Source: Paraglaciecola arctica (lineage in GTDB: Bacteria; Pseudomonadota; Gammaproteobacteria; Enterobacterales; Alteromonadaceae). From it: 64,000 nt of DNA. The translations under genes were made by a program, and so were the position numbers. The notes beneath the pieces are model-generated. The model worked only from the letters and a program-made list of their open reading frames with translations, made no database searches and was not told the DNA's origin. Where the stretch lies: contig NZ_JAHKQO010000013.1 of the NCBI RefSeq assembly GCF_018861065.1, forward strand, positions 25,236-89,235. Reading direction: 5' to 3'. Positions 35,543 to 44,941 of the stretch are shown here, in pieces (position 1 is the stretch's first letter; each line of letters starts with the position of its first letter).

Positions 35543-36334
35543 TTAAGGGGCAGTCGTTTTATCCTCTAGTGAAGAGGCCTGCGCTTTTTCATTCCAGTGT
35601 ATTAAACCAATAGACAATTCGTATAGTAGTAAAACTGGCACGCCAAGTGCGATTTGTGAGATTAGGTCTGGAGGGGTAATACATGCTGCTATGAGAAAAA
35701 CGACTACCACAGCGTGGCGCCTATGCTGACGTAGAGTTTGAGCATCAATAATCCCTGCCTTCGCCATTACTAGTAATAATACCGGTAATTCAAAACACAG
35801 TCCAAACGCTAAGATCAGTTGGATGACCAAAGACAAATACTCACTTACTTTCGCCTCAAGTTGCACTTCGATGCCGCTACTTTGTCCTGGGGTTTCAAAA
35901 CTAATAAAAAACTCCCAGGCCATCGGCATTACCACGTAAAATGCCAGTGCTCCCCCCCCGATAAATAGAATTGGAGTTAAAGCAAACAGAGGGAATAAAT
36001 TTTTTTGTTCTTGTTGATATAGGCCTGGGGCAATAAAACGCCAGATTTGAATTAGGATTAAAGGGAGAGTGAAAAACAACGCGCTAAAAAAAGCTAGCTT
36101 TAGGTAGGTGAAAAACGCTTCATGCAGGCCGGTATATATCATCCTTCGTCCACTGTCAGGACCGAAAATTTCCATTAATGGTTGTTGCAAAAATGCGTAT
36201 ATTGGTTGAGCAAACCAATAGCTCACCGCAAACATTAAAAAGAAAAAAAACAGACAATACAATAAACGCTGGCGTAACTCAGTAAGGTGGGTCAGTAAAG
36301 GTGTTTTGCTTGCTGTGTTTGAGGTTAAATTCAT
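35543..36334 (-). CDS. tatC: Twin-arginine translocase subunit TatC
   Basis: A 263-residue membrane protein, receptor for twin-arginine signal peptides. LLTHLTELRQRLLYCL at the N-terminus and FELPVLLLVMAKAGI in the fourth helix region are TatC hallmarks, and six hydrophobic segments are visible. The ATG overlaps the tatB stop by four bases. The 207-base gap to the Tat-dependent PhoX-like gene downstream has no strong terminator. Confidence 0.95.
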   Translation of the reverse strand: MNLTSNTASKTPLLTHLTELRQRLLYCLFFFFLMFAVSYWFAQPIYAFLQQPLMEIFGPDSGRRMIYTGLHEAFFTYLKLAFFSALFFTLPLILIQIWRFIAPGLYQQEQKNLFPLFALTPILFIGGGALAFYVVMPMAWEFFISFETPGQSSGIEVQLEAKVSEYLSLVIQLILAFGLCFELPVLLLVMAKAGIIDAQTLRQHRRHAVVVVFLIAACITPPDLISQIALGVPVLLLYELSIGLIHWNEKAQASSLEDKTTAP

Positions 36335-36684
36335 TTTTTACTCTCAGAGTCGCAATTCATATCAACCAATGCTTGTTTACGTTGTTGGCGCACTTTCTGA
36401 TGTTCGCTGGGAGGCAACGAACCGGGAATAAAATCCTCTGGTAAATGCTGTATTTCAGAGGGAAGTAATGTTTTCCACTTCTTGTCTTGATCAATTGTGG
36501 CATCACTTAAATCAATTTCTTTTTCTAATCGCGACAATGAGCCTTTGACTTCGTTGACCATTTTTTTACCCTTGGTCATGAGTTTGCCTATTCCTTTAAC
36601 AAAGGCAGGTAAATCTTTGGGACCGACTACCACAAGGGTTAGAGCGGCGCAAAATCCAAGCTCAATCCAACTAAAATCAAACAT
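36331..36684 (-). CDS. tatB: Sec-independent translocase protein TatB
   Basis: A 117-residue single-pass protein. MFDFSWIELGFCAALTLVVVGPKDLP matches the TatB start, including the glutamate in the membrane segment and the conserved Gly-Pro hinge. An amphipathic helix then follows (FVKGIGKLMTKGKKMVNEVKG), and then a charged tail. It lies 6 bases after tatA. Confidence 0.92.
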   Translation of the reverse strand: MFDFSWIELGFCAALTLVVVGPKDLPAFVKGIGKLMTKGKKMVNEVKGSLSRLEKEIDLSDATIDQDKKWKTLLPSEIQHLPEDFIPGSLPPSEHQKVRQQRKQALVDMNCDSESKK

Positions 36685-36690
36685 ATTGGC

Positions 36691-36927
36691 TTACCTAGGC
36701 TGATTAACGGAGTCTGTAGAAGCGGGTGCCGCTTTTTTTGTGGGGGGCGTAGCCTCATTTGCAATTGTTGCATGCTCGTCTGCTTCCTGATCTTGCTCCT
36801 TAATTCCATGTTTAAAGCTTTTTATTCCAGCAGCCAAGTCGGACATCAATGCAGGGATTTTGCCGCGACCAAATAGTAATATGAACAACAAACCTACCAG
36901 TAATATTTGCCAAATACTTAAGCTCAT
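36691..36927 (-). CDS. tatA: Sec-independent translocase protein TatA
   Basis: A 78-residue protein with one N-terminal membrane helix (IWQILLVGLLFILLFG), the FGRGKIPALMSDLAAGIKSFKHGI amphipathic helix and a hydrophilic tail. It is the first gene of tatABC. AGAAATACAA precedes the start. Confidence 0.93.
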   Translation of the reverse strand: MSLSIWQILLVGLLFILLFGRGKIPALMSDLAAGIKSFKHGIKEQDQEADEHATIANEATPPTKKAAPASTDSVNQPR

Positions 36928-37113
36928 TTGTATTTCTCCAATGTGATTTTTGGTTAGCCTAACATTGTATATATTGCTAATTGGTGAATGAATTATGATC
37001 CTATGATGACGCTATATGTTTAGGCGCTATACCTTCGTCTAGAGAGTGAATTATTTGATATGGGCGTTGCGGTTGTTATTTGATGATAGTAACTTGAAAT
37101 ACCTCCTTAAATG

Positions 37114-37140
37114 AAACAACCGCAGTAAATGCGGTTGTTT
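37114..37140 (-). terminator. Intrinsic terminator of the Spy-like gene
   Basis: AAACAACCGCA (37114-37124), loop GTAAA, TGCGGTTGTTT (37130-37140): an eleven-pair stem 17 bases beyond the stop. TTTCATTT follows on the minus strand. Confidence 0.7.
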
Positions 37141-37156
37141 AGGATGGAATTGTTAT

Positions 37157-37978
37157 TTAAACAGATTCTTGTTCTCTGTGTTTTTTACCCTTCTTTTTGT
37201 TTTTAAACTTTTCAAGTTTTTCTAACATTTTGGTTTGCTGCTCTGGGGTCATAACATTCCATATGTCATGTTTGCTTTTGGTCTTCAGTAAAGCCATATC
37301 CACAAAGTCAGATTGATACTCAGTGTTAAGGGCGTGCCATGTTTCAGCACTGAACTCTGGGCCTTGAATTAGAGACTGCTCAGCTTGCTTATAGTTTTGC
37401 AGTTTAGTCTTGATTGCTTCACTGCTTTTTTTCTCTGCCGTTTTAATGGCTTCTACCGAGGCAAGTTGCGCATCAGTTAAATTAAGACGTTTTAGCATCT
37501 TGCCTTTTCGCTTACCTTTTCCTTTTCTGTCGGAATCTTTGGCATCCCGCTTGGTTTTATGAGCTTCTAGCTGTGCTACAAATTCAGCTTGTTGAGTTTC
37601 AGTCAATAAGTTCCAAACCTGGTGCTTACTGGTTGCTCGTTGTAGTGCTTTTTCTTGCATCAAAGTTTGGCGTAGTGTAATCGCACTCTCGACCGCTTCT
37701 TGGTCCCACTCTGAGGATTGAACTAAGCTACGAAGATCTGTTTGCAATGATTTTCCATCGGCGCTAAATACGTCACGATCTTCTCGATTTTGTTTTAAAA
37801 TCTGTTTAATGTCTTGTTTTTGAGTATCCGTTAGAGATAACTCAGACAATATTTGTCGCATACCATCATGTTTTTGATGATGTCCTTTCTTAGCCAATGT
37901 AGGTGCTGCAATGGCAAGAGTTAAACACAGCGCAATAGGTGTTAATGTGGTTTTAACTAGCGTTTTAAAAGTTGTCAT
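37157..37978 (-). CDS. Spy/CpxP-family periplasmic protein, duplicated domain
   Basis: A 273-residue protein with a signal peptide (cleavage probably after TLAKK or PTLA). It has four LTxxQ-type motifs: LSLTDTQKQDI, LTETQQAEFV, LNLTDAQLASV and MTPEQQTKML. One Spy or CpxP domain carries two such motifs in about 140 residues, so this looks like a tandem duplication. The centre (DSDRKGKGKRKGK) and C-terminus are very basic. Relatives are envelope-stress chaperones and, for CpxP, inhibitors of the CpxA sensor. It is divergent from cpxRA, with a CpxR-type box between. Confidence 0.8.
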   Translation of the reverse strand: MTTFKTLVKTTLTPIALCLTLAIAAPTLAKKGHHQKHDGMRQILSELSLTDTQKQDIKQILKQNREDRDVFSADGKSLQTDLRSLVQSSEWDQEAVESAITLRQTLMQEKALQRATSKHQVWNLLTETQQAEFVAQLEAHKTKRDAKDSDRKGKGKRKGKMLKRLNLTDAQLASVEAIKTAEKKSSEAIKTKLQNYKQAEQSLIQGPEFSAETWHALNTEYQSDFVDMALLKTKSKHDIWNVMTPEQQTKMLEKLEKFKNKKKGKKHREQESV

Positions 37979-38046
37979 ATTTTTCGTCCTCTTGATTAGT
38001 TGTTAGTAAGTCTAGCGAATGTAATGCAAAGAAACGCAAAGGGAAT

Positions 38047-38062
38047 GTAAAGCTTGTGTAAA
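38047..38062. promoter_or_regulatory. CpxR-type box between the Spy-like gene and cpxRA
   Basis: GTAAAGCTTGTGTAAA contains two GTAAA half sites on the same strand, six bases apart, as in the CpxR consensus. It lies about 70 bases from each divergent start. The same 16 bases with one change (GTAAAGCTTGCGTAAA) occur at 52555-52570 before a lipoprotein gene. Confidence 0.75.
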
Positions 38063-38128
38063 TGCACAGTGTTGGACAATATGCACTGAGTTATAGTCTC
38101 ATCAGCTTAAGAGTACGTGAGGACAAAT

Positions 38129-38824
38129 ATGCCAGCAAAACAACTATTATTTATCGACGATGACTTGGAATTAACCGAGTTATTAAAAGAATATCTTACT
38201 CCCCAAGGATACGAAATCGATGTTGCCCATGACGGAGAATCCGGTTTAAGTTTAGCGACCTCCAATAAACATTATGATCTTATTTTGTTGGATGTCATGT
38301 TACCTAAACTCGACGGTTTTGAGGTATTAAAAAAACTACGAGTTAGTCACCTTACTCCAGTGTTAATGCTGACGGCTAAGGGCGATGATTACGATAAAAT
38401 ATTTGGCCTAGAAATGGGTGCCGATGATTATTTGGCTAAACCTTTTAATCACAGAGAGTTATCAGCAAGAATAAAAGCATTGGTGCGCAGAATGGCTTTA
38501 TTACCAAGCGGCAATGTGCAGCAAAATTTAATTTTAGGTAATGTTGAACTCTCCCCTGCGGCGCAGCAGGTGACGTGTGCAAACAATATTGTCGAATTAA
38601 CCGGTACCGAATATTCTATTTTACATCTCTTAATGGTCAATAGCGGCAGTTTAGTGAGTAAAGAAGACATCAGTGAAAAAGTCTTGGGTAAAAAGTTGGC
38701 GGCATTTGACCGCAGTATAGATATGCACGTGAGTAACCTTCGCAAAAAGTTAGCCGCTTTTAGTCCTGAAGAAAAAATCAAAACTCATCGTGGTGCCGGT
38801 TATCTGTATGTGGTGCCTGCATGA
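38129..38824 (+). CDS. cpxR: CpxR-like response regulator (OmpR family)
   Basis: A 231-residue regulator. The receiver domain has acidic residues D10-D12, phospho-acceptor D55 in LILLDVMLPK, and K104 in LAKPF. The C-terminal winged helix contains GTEYSILHLLM and DRSIDMHVSNLRKKL. ATG 38129 is preceded by GAGGACAA; a GTG at 38117 is an alternative. It is divergent from a Spy/CpxP-like gene and overlaps the sensor gene, which is the Cpx arrangement. The name is by similarity and context. Confidence 0.85.
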   Translation: MPAKQLLFIDDDLELTELLKEYLTPQGYEIDVAHDGESGLSLATSNKHYDLILLDVMLPKLDGFEVLKKLRVSHLTPVLMLTAKGDDYDKIFGLEMGADDYLAKPFNHRELSARIKALVRRMALLPSGNVQQNLILGNVELSPAAQQVTCANNIVELTGTEYSILHLLMVNSGSLVSKEDISEKVLGKKLAAFDRSIDMHVSNLRKKLAAFSPEEKIKTHRGAGYLYVVPA

Positions 38825-40227
38825 TGAGACTAAGTCGGTTTAACCCAGCTAAGAGTTTATTCTTTAAGGTGTTTTTGTGGTTTTGGTTAGCCACTTTATT
38901 GATCTTTTTTAGTTCAATTTGGTTAGCTAATCAACTAGGTTCTGAGGCTAATTATCGTCCATTGAATTCAATGCAGCATAAAGATTTAAGGATGTTGACC
39001 AATAAAATACAAAAACAAATTGATAAGAATGAGCGGGATTTCGAGCTTAAGAAGTTGTTAAATAAAGTCAGTAGCCGAAACCGTTTTAGTTTAATTTTAT
39101 TTGATCCGTCTTCGCGAGAAATTGTTCATAGTGTGGCTAGACAAAGAAGATTTAAAAATGAAATGTTTGATGATTTTACTTTACAAAGTTCGCCGTTATT
39201 TTTAGATGTCGCAGGACTCTCTATTATTGGGCCTGGCATAATAACAATAGAAAAAGCTAACTATATGTTGTTTATGGTTGCGCCAAGACCGGGTGGCAGT
39301 TTACGTGTGGTGCGTCATGAGTATCCAGGGGTCTTTATTCTATTTTTGATCACTATAAGTATGGGGCTATGTTATTTGTTTGTGCGTGGCTTGCTCAACC
39401 CGATTGCACAACTCAGCCTAGCATCTAAACAGATGGCGGGGGGCGAAATGGGAGTGCGTGTTGCTAAGGTGAGTAAACGTTTAGATGAAATTGGTCAACT
39501 TGGACGGGATTTCAATTATATGTCTGAACAGGTCGAAAGTTTGCTCAGTAGTCAGAAAAGGTTACTAGCAGACATTTCACACGAACTGCGCACTCCTCTT
39601 ACTCGTTTGCAGTTATCCATTGGCATTGCGCAGCAACAGAATGAATCTGATATGTCAGCCAATATGTTGGCTGCCTTAGAACGAATCGAAAAAGAGTCAC
39701 TTAAAATTGAAGAGATGATTTCTCAAGTATTGTTGTTATCTAGGTTGGATAATAAACAGCCTATTCAAAATTTAGAGTCTGTTAGCCTGCAACAGATAAT
39801 GACTCCCCTTATTGAAGATGCGCAATTTGAAGCAGCGCAAAAAGATAAAAAATTAATATATCAGGCGGAAGAAAATATCAATTTACATGCCCAACCACAG
39901 TTATTGAGCAGTGCAATTGAGAATATCTTAAGAAATGCAATTTACTACTCAAATCATCATATTGAAGTTTCTGTAACTAAGCAAAAAGACAATGTAGTGT
40001 GGGTAATCGAAGATGATGGAAACGGTATCGAAGAAAGTCAACTGGATAGAATATTTGAGGCCTTTTATCGAGAATCTACCGCTCGAGATAGAAATAGTGG
40101 AGGGGTTGGATTAGGTTTGGCGATTGCTCAGCGAGCGGTTGCTAAGCATCACGGAATGATAGAGGCAAGCAATAAACCTCAAGGAGGATTACGAGTCCAG
40201 ATTTCCATACCTTATGTTGCGGCATAA
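38821..40227 (+). CDS. cpxA: CpxA-like sensor histidine kinase
   Basis: A 468-residue membrane kinase. TM1 is at about residues 14-36, a periplasmic sensor region at about 37-169 and TM2 at about 170-189. A HAMP domain follows, then HisKA with H254 in DISHELRTPLTRLQLS. The ATPase domain has DDGNGIEESQLDRIF and GGVGLGLAIAQR. It overlaps cpxR by four bases (ATGA). CpxA senses envelope stress and is inhibited by CpxP in Escherichia; the Spy-like protein opposite may play that part here (inference). Confidence 0.85.
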   Translation: MMRLSRFNPAKSLFFKVFLWFWLATLLIFFSSIWLANQLGSEANYRPLNSMQHKDLRMLTNKIQKQIDKNERDFELKKLLNKVSSRNRFSLILFDPSSREIVHSVARQRRFKNEMFDDFTLQSSPLFLDVAGLSIIGPGIITIEKANYMLFMVAPRPGGSLRVVRHEYPGVFILFLITISMGLCYLFVRGLLNPIAQLSLASKQMAGGEMGVRVAKVSKRLDEIGQLGRDFNYMSEQVESLLSSQKRLLADISHELRTPLTRLQLSIGIAQQQNESDMSANMLAALERIEKESLKIEEMISQVLLLSRLDNKQPIQNLESVSLQQIMTPLIEDAQFEAAQKDKKLIYQAEENINLHAQPQLLSSAIENILRNAIYYSNHHIEVSVTKQKDNVVWVIEDDGNGIEESQLDRIFEAFYRESTARDRNSGGVGLGLAIAQRAVAKHHGMIEASNKPQGGLRVQISIPYVAA

Positions 40228-40351
40228 TTAGATGCAGTTTTTATAGGTAGGCTGATAAGTTAAACCAAAAAGCTAACGCTTTTTATTGCAACTGACACAT
40301 TGTTGCGGTTACCTTTTAGGTAAGTCAATAATGATGTGTTGGGGGGAGGGG

Positions 40352-40783
40352 ATGTTAGTCGAAAAAATCATGAGTAAAACCGTGGTTACGGTGACGATGG
40401 ACGATACTCTGAAAATGGTCAAACAAGTTTTTGAAAACGCGAAGTTTCATCATTTGTTAGTGATAGAAAACGGGAAGTTGTTTGGGGTGATATCGGACCG
40501 TGACTTACTCAAATCTATCAGCCCGTTTATTGGTACGATTCAAGAAAAACCCCATGATAAGTTTACCTTGAATAAAAAGGCGCACCAAATCATGAGTAGA
40601 AAACCTATCTCGCTTGCACCCACAGCCAATGTTTATGAGGCTATTAGTTTATTTAATCAGCACAATATTTCCTGTATACCAATAGTGAATGCAGAAAACG
40701 TTCCTGTTGGAATTATTAGTTGGCGTGATATCCTCAAAGTGATTGAAGCCAACCACAATAAAAAACTCAATAAAACTGCATAA
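40352..40783 (+). CDS. Tandem CBS-domain protein
   Basis: A 143-residue protein with two CBS domains: VEKIMSKTVVTVTMDDTL ... LFGVISDRDLL, and QIMSRKPISLAPTANVYEAI ... PVGIISWRDILKVI. CBS pairs bind adenine nucleotides and act as regulatory modules; no partner is obvious. ATG 40352 is chosen because a strong GGGGGGAGGGG site precedes it; upstream in-frame starts (from 40286) lie before this site. Confidence 0.82.
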   Translation: MLVEKIMSKTVVTVTMDDTLKMVKQVFENAKFHHLLVIENGKLFGVISDRDLLKSISPFIGTIQEKPHDKFTLNKKAHQIMSRKPISLAPTANVYEAISLFNQHNISCIPIVNAENVPVGIISWRDILKVIEANHNKKLNKTA

Positions 40784-40869
40784 AACAACTTTTTGAGAGC
40801 AGTATGTAAAAAGCCTGCGCTGATATATCCATAGTCGTTTTAAATCAAATCTAATAGTAGGATTTTTAG

Positions 40870-41826
40870 ATGTCTCAATACTCACTGTGTACTGAAGATA
40901 ACTTAGAGACAGTGTATCTCACCTCCATTGAGCCCTTTTGGCAAAATATCGTTCAACATGGGTCTTTTACAGGCATAGCTAACGTCGACATAGCTTATGC
41001 AGTTGCGCAGCATTCTCTCCCCGTCGGTAGCATTGTGATTGCCTCTGGGCGAATTGAAAGTTTAATCAAATACAAAGAACTAATATACGACCTCTATCAA
41101 AATGGTTATTCGGTATTTATACATGACCATAGAGGGCAGGGGTTATCAGGACGTATGTTAGATAATCCCCATGTTGGTTATGTGTCGAGTTTTAATGACT
41201 ATGTTGATGACTTTAAAAAGTTTATTGATGAGATAGTCACAGCTAAGTCGCAGCATAAACCTTATCTGTTGTGTCATTCGATGGGAGGGGCCATAGGCGC
41301 TTTAACAGTGTTACGCTATCCTGAGTTGTTTCAAAAAGTTGCGTTTTCAGCTCCAATGTTTGGTATTCGCCCGGCTTTACCGAATTGGCTCGCCAACTTG
41401 TTGTTGGGTCTTCATTCAATTATCAGCTCCAGCGATAGCCATTTTTTTGGGCAAAAAAATTACACTAGCTTGCCTTTTGTTTCTAATGAACTCACCCACA
41501 GTGAAGTTAGATATAAAATTTTTCGGCAGGAATACCTAAACACCCCACAAGTTCAACTAGGCGGTGTGTCGGGTCACTGGTTGAGAAGCGCAGTCGAAGC
41601 AATGAATGAAATAGAACTTAATGTTGAGCGCTTTCCCATTTCAGCGTTAGTCATTCAAGCAGGGGCTGATCATGTGGTAGATAATAATCGACAAGGTCGG
41701 GTCATAGCAAGAATTCCCAATGCCACACTACAAGTGATTGCAGGAGCAAAACACGAGTTGTTAGCAGAACTGGACAAATACAGAGTGCCTTGTTTGACTG
41801 CAATTTTGGATTTTTTCAAAGACTAA
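40870..41826 (+). CDS. pldB: Lysophospholipase-like alpha/beta hydrolase
   Basis: A 318-residue hydrolase closely resembling Escherichia PldB. GRIESLIKYKELIYDL, HDHRGQGLSGRML, FNDYVDDFKKFID and the nucleophile motif HSMGGAIGAL match in order. The acid and histidine are probably in QAGADHVVDN and AGAKHELLAE. The expected role is lysophospholipid turnover at the inner membrane. It is monocistronic as far as can be seen. Confidence 0.85.
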   Translation: MSQYSLCTEDNLETVYLTSIEPFWQNIVQHGSFTGIANVDIAYAVAQHSLPVGSIVIASGRIESLIKYKELIYDLYQNGYSVFIHDHRGQGLSGRMLDNPHVGYVSSFNDYVDDFKKFIDEIVTAKSQHKPYLLCHSMGGAIGALTVLRYPELFQKVAFSAPMFGIRPALPNWLANLLLGLHSIISSSDSHFFGQKNYTSLPFVSNELTHSEVRYKIFRQEYLNTPQVQLGGVSGHWLRSAVEAMNEIELNVERFPISALVIQAGADHVVDNNRQGRVIARIPNATLQVIAGAKHELLAELDKYRVPCLTAILDFFKD

Positions 41827-41954
41827 TGGTATACATCATTCAATTATAATTGAGAGTGTTGACGGTAAAATAGGATTTCCTTGTTTTATACTTCAAGAAG
41901 TATCTAACGGATATCAAATGAATCTTCTAACATCAAATAAACAGCCTGAACTTT

Positions 41955-43358
41955 ATGCCCAATATAAATATTACTCGAGACGATTTAGATTATTTACAAC
42001 GAGCTATTGAGCTGGAAGCAGGGCGCTCTGAAGTATTACGCAGTGTTGCCAGAGGCGATAATATTGAAGCTGTACTTAAATTGTTGTGTGAAAAATCTGA
42101 AATTTATAATCCTGAGATGAAAAGTTCAGTGTTGTTGCTTGACCAAGAAAATGCAACCTTGCATCCTATCGCGACAGTCTCCCTACCTCCTGATTATTGC
42201 AATGCTTTAGATGGTCTGAAAATTGGCATGGGCGTAGGCTCCTGCGGTACTGCTGCGTTTTCGAAAAAGCGTGTCATTGTGACCGATATTAATTCTGATC
42301 CTAATTGGGCGCAATATAAAGACTTAGCACTAAGAGCTGGACTGCAGTCATGTTGGTCGGAGCCTATTATGGGAAGCAATGAAAAAGTCTATGGTACTTT
42401 TGCAATGTATTACGAATACCCCAATGCTCCCACAGAAGAAGACATTGCTTATATTGAAACCTGTGCGAACTTAGCCGCTATAGTATTTGAAAATGTGAGT
42501 AATAGGCAGGAGTTACTTGATGCGAATACACAATTGAGTCAAACGGTAGATGAACGCAACAGCCAACTGATGGAAGCCAACAAAAGTTTGTCATTGGTAT
42601 TGGAACAACAAAAAATTGCGAATCTACGGGATATTAATGCCGAAAAAGCCAACATCACCACTATGTTGTTGATGGGGGTCGCTCATGAGATCAATACTCC
42701 GCTGGGTGTAGCCATCACTTCTAACTCAAGTAGCAGTCAAATTGTGACTTCGTTGTCCAAAGATATTGCTGAAGGGCGGCTAAGCAAAAGTAGCGCGATG
42801 CAAGCATTGAGTGCTTTGTCAAAATCTATTGATTTAACCTTTAATAATTTAACCCGTGCCTCAGATTTATTGGAACGGTTTTCCGAAATTGACACTGAAA
42901 AAGTGGCAGATCAGGTATTCGAATTCGAGATGCCGAAATTTATCCAGCAATTCAGTGAATACACTCGACTTAAATATCCAAAGGTTGTCTTAGAAAGTGA
43001 AGTGGAAGAAGGTGTGGTGTGTTTTTCACAGGCCTCATTTTTTCAATTACTGTCACAATTGCTTGATAACTCTGTATCCCACGGATTCGAAAATCAGCAA
43101 GGTAAGGTGTTCATTTCTGTAGTGCAAGATCCTCAGAATATTCATGTGACTTATCATGATAATGGTAAGGGTATAAACAAACAGGAAGCCGAGAAAGTAT
43201 TTCAGCCATTTTTTTCTACTCAAAGGCGCTCAGGAAAAATGGGGTTAGGATTAAATATAGTTAGCAACATCATTAGCAATATCTATAAAGGTCAAATAGA
43301 GCTGGTTGATTCCCCTGTTGGCGTTAGGTATAAAATGACGATCCCTAAAAGTGTCTAA
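41955..43358 (+). CDS. GAF-domain histidine kinase
   Basis: A 467-residue soluble kinase. A GAF domain spans about residues 30-180 (SSVLLLDQENATLHPIA, GSCGTAAFSKKRVIVTDI, GTFAMYY). A coiled-coil linker covers about 181-230. A HisKA-like domain has H244 in GVAHEINTPLG, and an HATPase has YHDNGKGI and GKMGLGLNIVSNI. No membrane segment is seen and no response regulator is adjacent, so it is an orphan. The signal is unknown. The ribosome-binding site is weak. Confidence 0.83.
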   Translation: MPNINITRDDLDYLQRAIELEAGRSEVLRSVARGDNIEAVLKLLCEKSEIYNPEMKSSVLLLDQENATLHPIATVSLPPDYCNALDGLKIGMGVGSCGTAAFSKKRVIVTDINSDPNWAQYKDLALRAGLQSCWSEPIMGSNEKVYGTFAMYYEYPNAPTEEDIAYIETCANLAAIVFENVSNRQELLDANTQLSQTVDERNSQLMEANKSLSLVLEQQKIANLRDINAEKANITTMLLMGVAHEINTPLGVAITSNSSSSQIVTSLSKDIAEGRLSKSSAMQALSALSKSIDLTFNNLTRASDLLERFSEIDTEKVADQVFEFEMPKFIQQFSEYTRLKYPKVVLESEVEEGVVCFSQASFFQLLSQLLDNSVSHGFENQQGKVFISVVQDPQNIHVTYHDNGKGINKQEAEKVFQPFFSTQRRSGKMGLGLNIVSNIISNIYKGQIELVDSPVGVRYKMTIPKSV

Positions 43359-43384
43359 CAAAGTTGCACGAGTTAAATAACTCG

Positions 43385-43423
43385 GTTTAGGGGGTAATCC
43401 CTAAACTGTTTCGCTATTTTTTT
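43385..43423 (+). terminator. Intrinsic terminator after the GAF kinase
   Basis: GTTTAGGG (43385-43392) pairs with CCCTAAAC (43399-43406); a run of seven T follows ten bases later. It lies 27 bases after the stop. Confidence 0.6.
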
Positions 43424-43462
43424 GTTAATATCGACTTATTAATCACAACCGAAATTTTCTCC

Positions 43463-43927
43463 ATGCTTGATATCGTTCTTTACCAGCCAGAAATTCCCCC
43501 TAATACCGGCAACATCATCCGTCTATGTGCCAATACTGGTTTTGCCTTACATCTAATTGAACCTCTTGGATTTGATTGGGATGACAAAAAAGTACGTCGA
43601 GCGGGTCTAGATTATCATGAATTTGCTAAGGTGCAGCGTTACCCCAACCTAGACGCGTATATTGAAGCTCGTTCACCTAAACGGATATTCGCGTGCACCA
43701 CTAAAGGTAAAGCATTTTTTGCAGAAGCAGAGTACCAACAAGGTGACGCGTTATTGTTTGGTCCGGAAACCCGTGGGTTACCTGATGAAATTATTGAGTC
43801 TTTGCCACCTGAACAGCGAGTACGGATCCCAATGTTACCGGAAAGTCGCAGCATGAATTTGTCAAACGCCGTGTCGGTATTTGTATATGAAGCATGGCGG
43901 CAGATGGAATTTAGTGGCGCTGTGTAA
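43463..43927 (+). CDS. trmL: tRNA (cytidine/uridine-34 2'-O) methyltransferase
   Basis: A 154-residue SPOUT-fold enzyme that methylates the wobble base of tRNA-Leu isoacceptors. [33 protein letters not shown] [11 protein letters not shown] and [23 protein letters not shown] are the three SPOUT motifs forming the knot. Length is typical. Monocistronic, between terminators. Confidence 0.95.
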   Translation: MLDIVLYQPEIPPNTGNIIRLCANTGFALHLIEPLGFDWDDKKVRRAGLDYHEFAKVQRYPNLDAYIEARSPKRIFACTTKGKAFFAEAEYQQGDALLFGPETRGLPDEIIESLPPEQRVRIPMLPESRSMNLSNAVSVFVYEAWRQMEFSGAV

Positions 43928-43956
43928 ATGTTGTCAGAGAAAAACCATCTATATAG

Positions 43957-43987
43957 AACCCCATAGTGTTTGGGGTAGCGCCTTTTT
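43957..43987 (+). terminator. Terminator after trmL
   Basis: AACCCCA (43957-43963) pairs with TGGGGT (43971-43976), followed by AGCGCCTTTTT. It also lies just beyond the stop of the convergent fre gene. Confidence 0.6.
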
Positions 43988-43993
43988 CAATTA

Positions 43994-44692
43994 TTAGATA
44001 AAGGCGTATGCGTCACCGAACAAGTTGCTAACTAGTAACCCTTGTTTAGTAAAATCGTCGCGCACCACTTTTGCCATTTCAAAACGTCCAGCAACATATA
44101 CTTGGTAAGTCGACAAGTCTGCAATGTCTTCTAGCACTGCTTTATGTACCCAACCGGTTTTGCCTGCCCAATCCTTTTCAGGAGTTTCAATTACTGGAAT
44201 AAAGGTAAATAAGGGATGTTGATTAGCAAGTGCTGTGAGTTCTTCATAAGCGTACATGTCATTCAGTGTTCGTGTGCCCCAGTATAATATTACTGGAGCT
44301 TGCAATGGTTGACTGAGTATTTGTTGCAATATTGAGTAAACATAAGAAAACCCGGTGCCTCCAGCCAACAATATTGTTGCTTGTGTATTGGTCTGACTAA
44401 GACTGGCTTTTCCTAACCCTCCTTCTACATGGACAGACTTATCTCTAAGCATTTTTTCGATAACTTGACCTGAATATTGATTGCCTGGTTCTGCACCTAT
44501 ATGCAATTCAATAGTGCCGTCTTTTCTTGGGGCGTTGGCGATGGAAAAAGGACGTTTATCATCTTCGCCCATCATTACTTGCAGGTACTGGCCCGCTACA
44601 AAATTAAGAGCGGGTTCTGGAATTAATACAACACGTTTAATGGTATCTGTAAGGGCTTCAATTTTTTCTACCTTACACTGAGTTATTTGCAT
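43994..44692 (-). CDS. fre: NAD(P)H-flavin reductase
   Basis: A 232-residue flavin reductase of the Fre/LuxG type, ferredoxin-reductase fold. VAGQYLQVMMGEDDKRPFSIA binds flavin, ILLAGGTGFSYVYSIL binds the nucleotide, and the end YVAGRFEMAKVVRDDF ... LFGDAYAFI matches Escherichia Fre to the last residue. It supplies free reduced flavins, for example to iron reduction or the flavin-prenylating UbiX/UbiD route. Monocistronic; the 249 bases upstream of its start hold no gene. Confidence 0.94.
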   Translation of the reverse strand: MQITQCKVEKIEALTDTIKRVVLIPEPALNFVAGQYLQVMMGEDDKRPFSIANAPRKDGTIELHIGAEPGNQYSGQVIEKMLRDKSVHVEGGLGKASLSQTNTQATILLAGGTGFSYVYSILQQILSQPLQAPVILYWGTRTLNDMYAYEELTALANQHPLFTFIPVIETPEKDWAGKTGWVHKAVLEDIADLSTYQVYVAGRFEMAKVVRDDFTKQGLLVSNLFGDAYAFI

Positions 44693-44941
44693 GGAATTCT
44701 TCTGGTTAAATTAATACTACTTGAATATGATTATTTGAAATAACCTTTGATATTCATCGGTTTGGGCTTTAGGCTCAAGAACTGGATTATAAACAACTGA
44801 CTGATTTTATACGAGTTGTAATTAACTAGAAGTGCTAGGTTTTTAGTGGGAGTTCGGCGAAAGAGCGTTTTGTTCCACTTAAACCTAATTCAAGCCCATT
44901 CTGTTTACGGAAATTAAGGGCCTAATTTAAGAGGAATAAAA

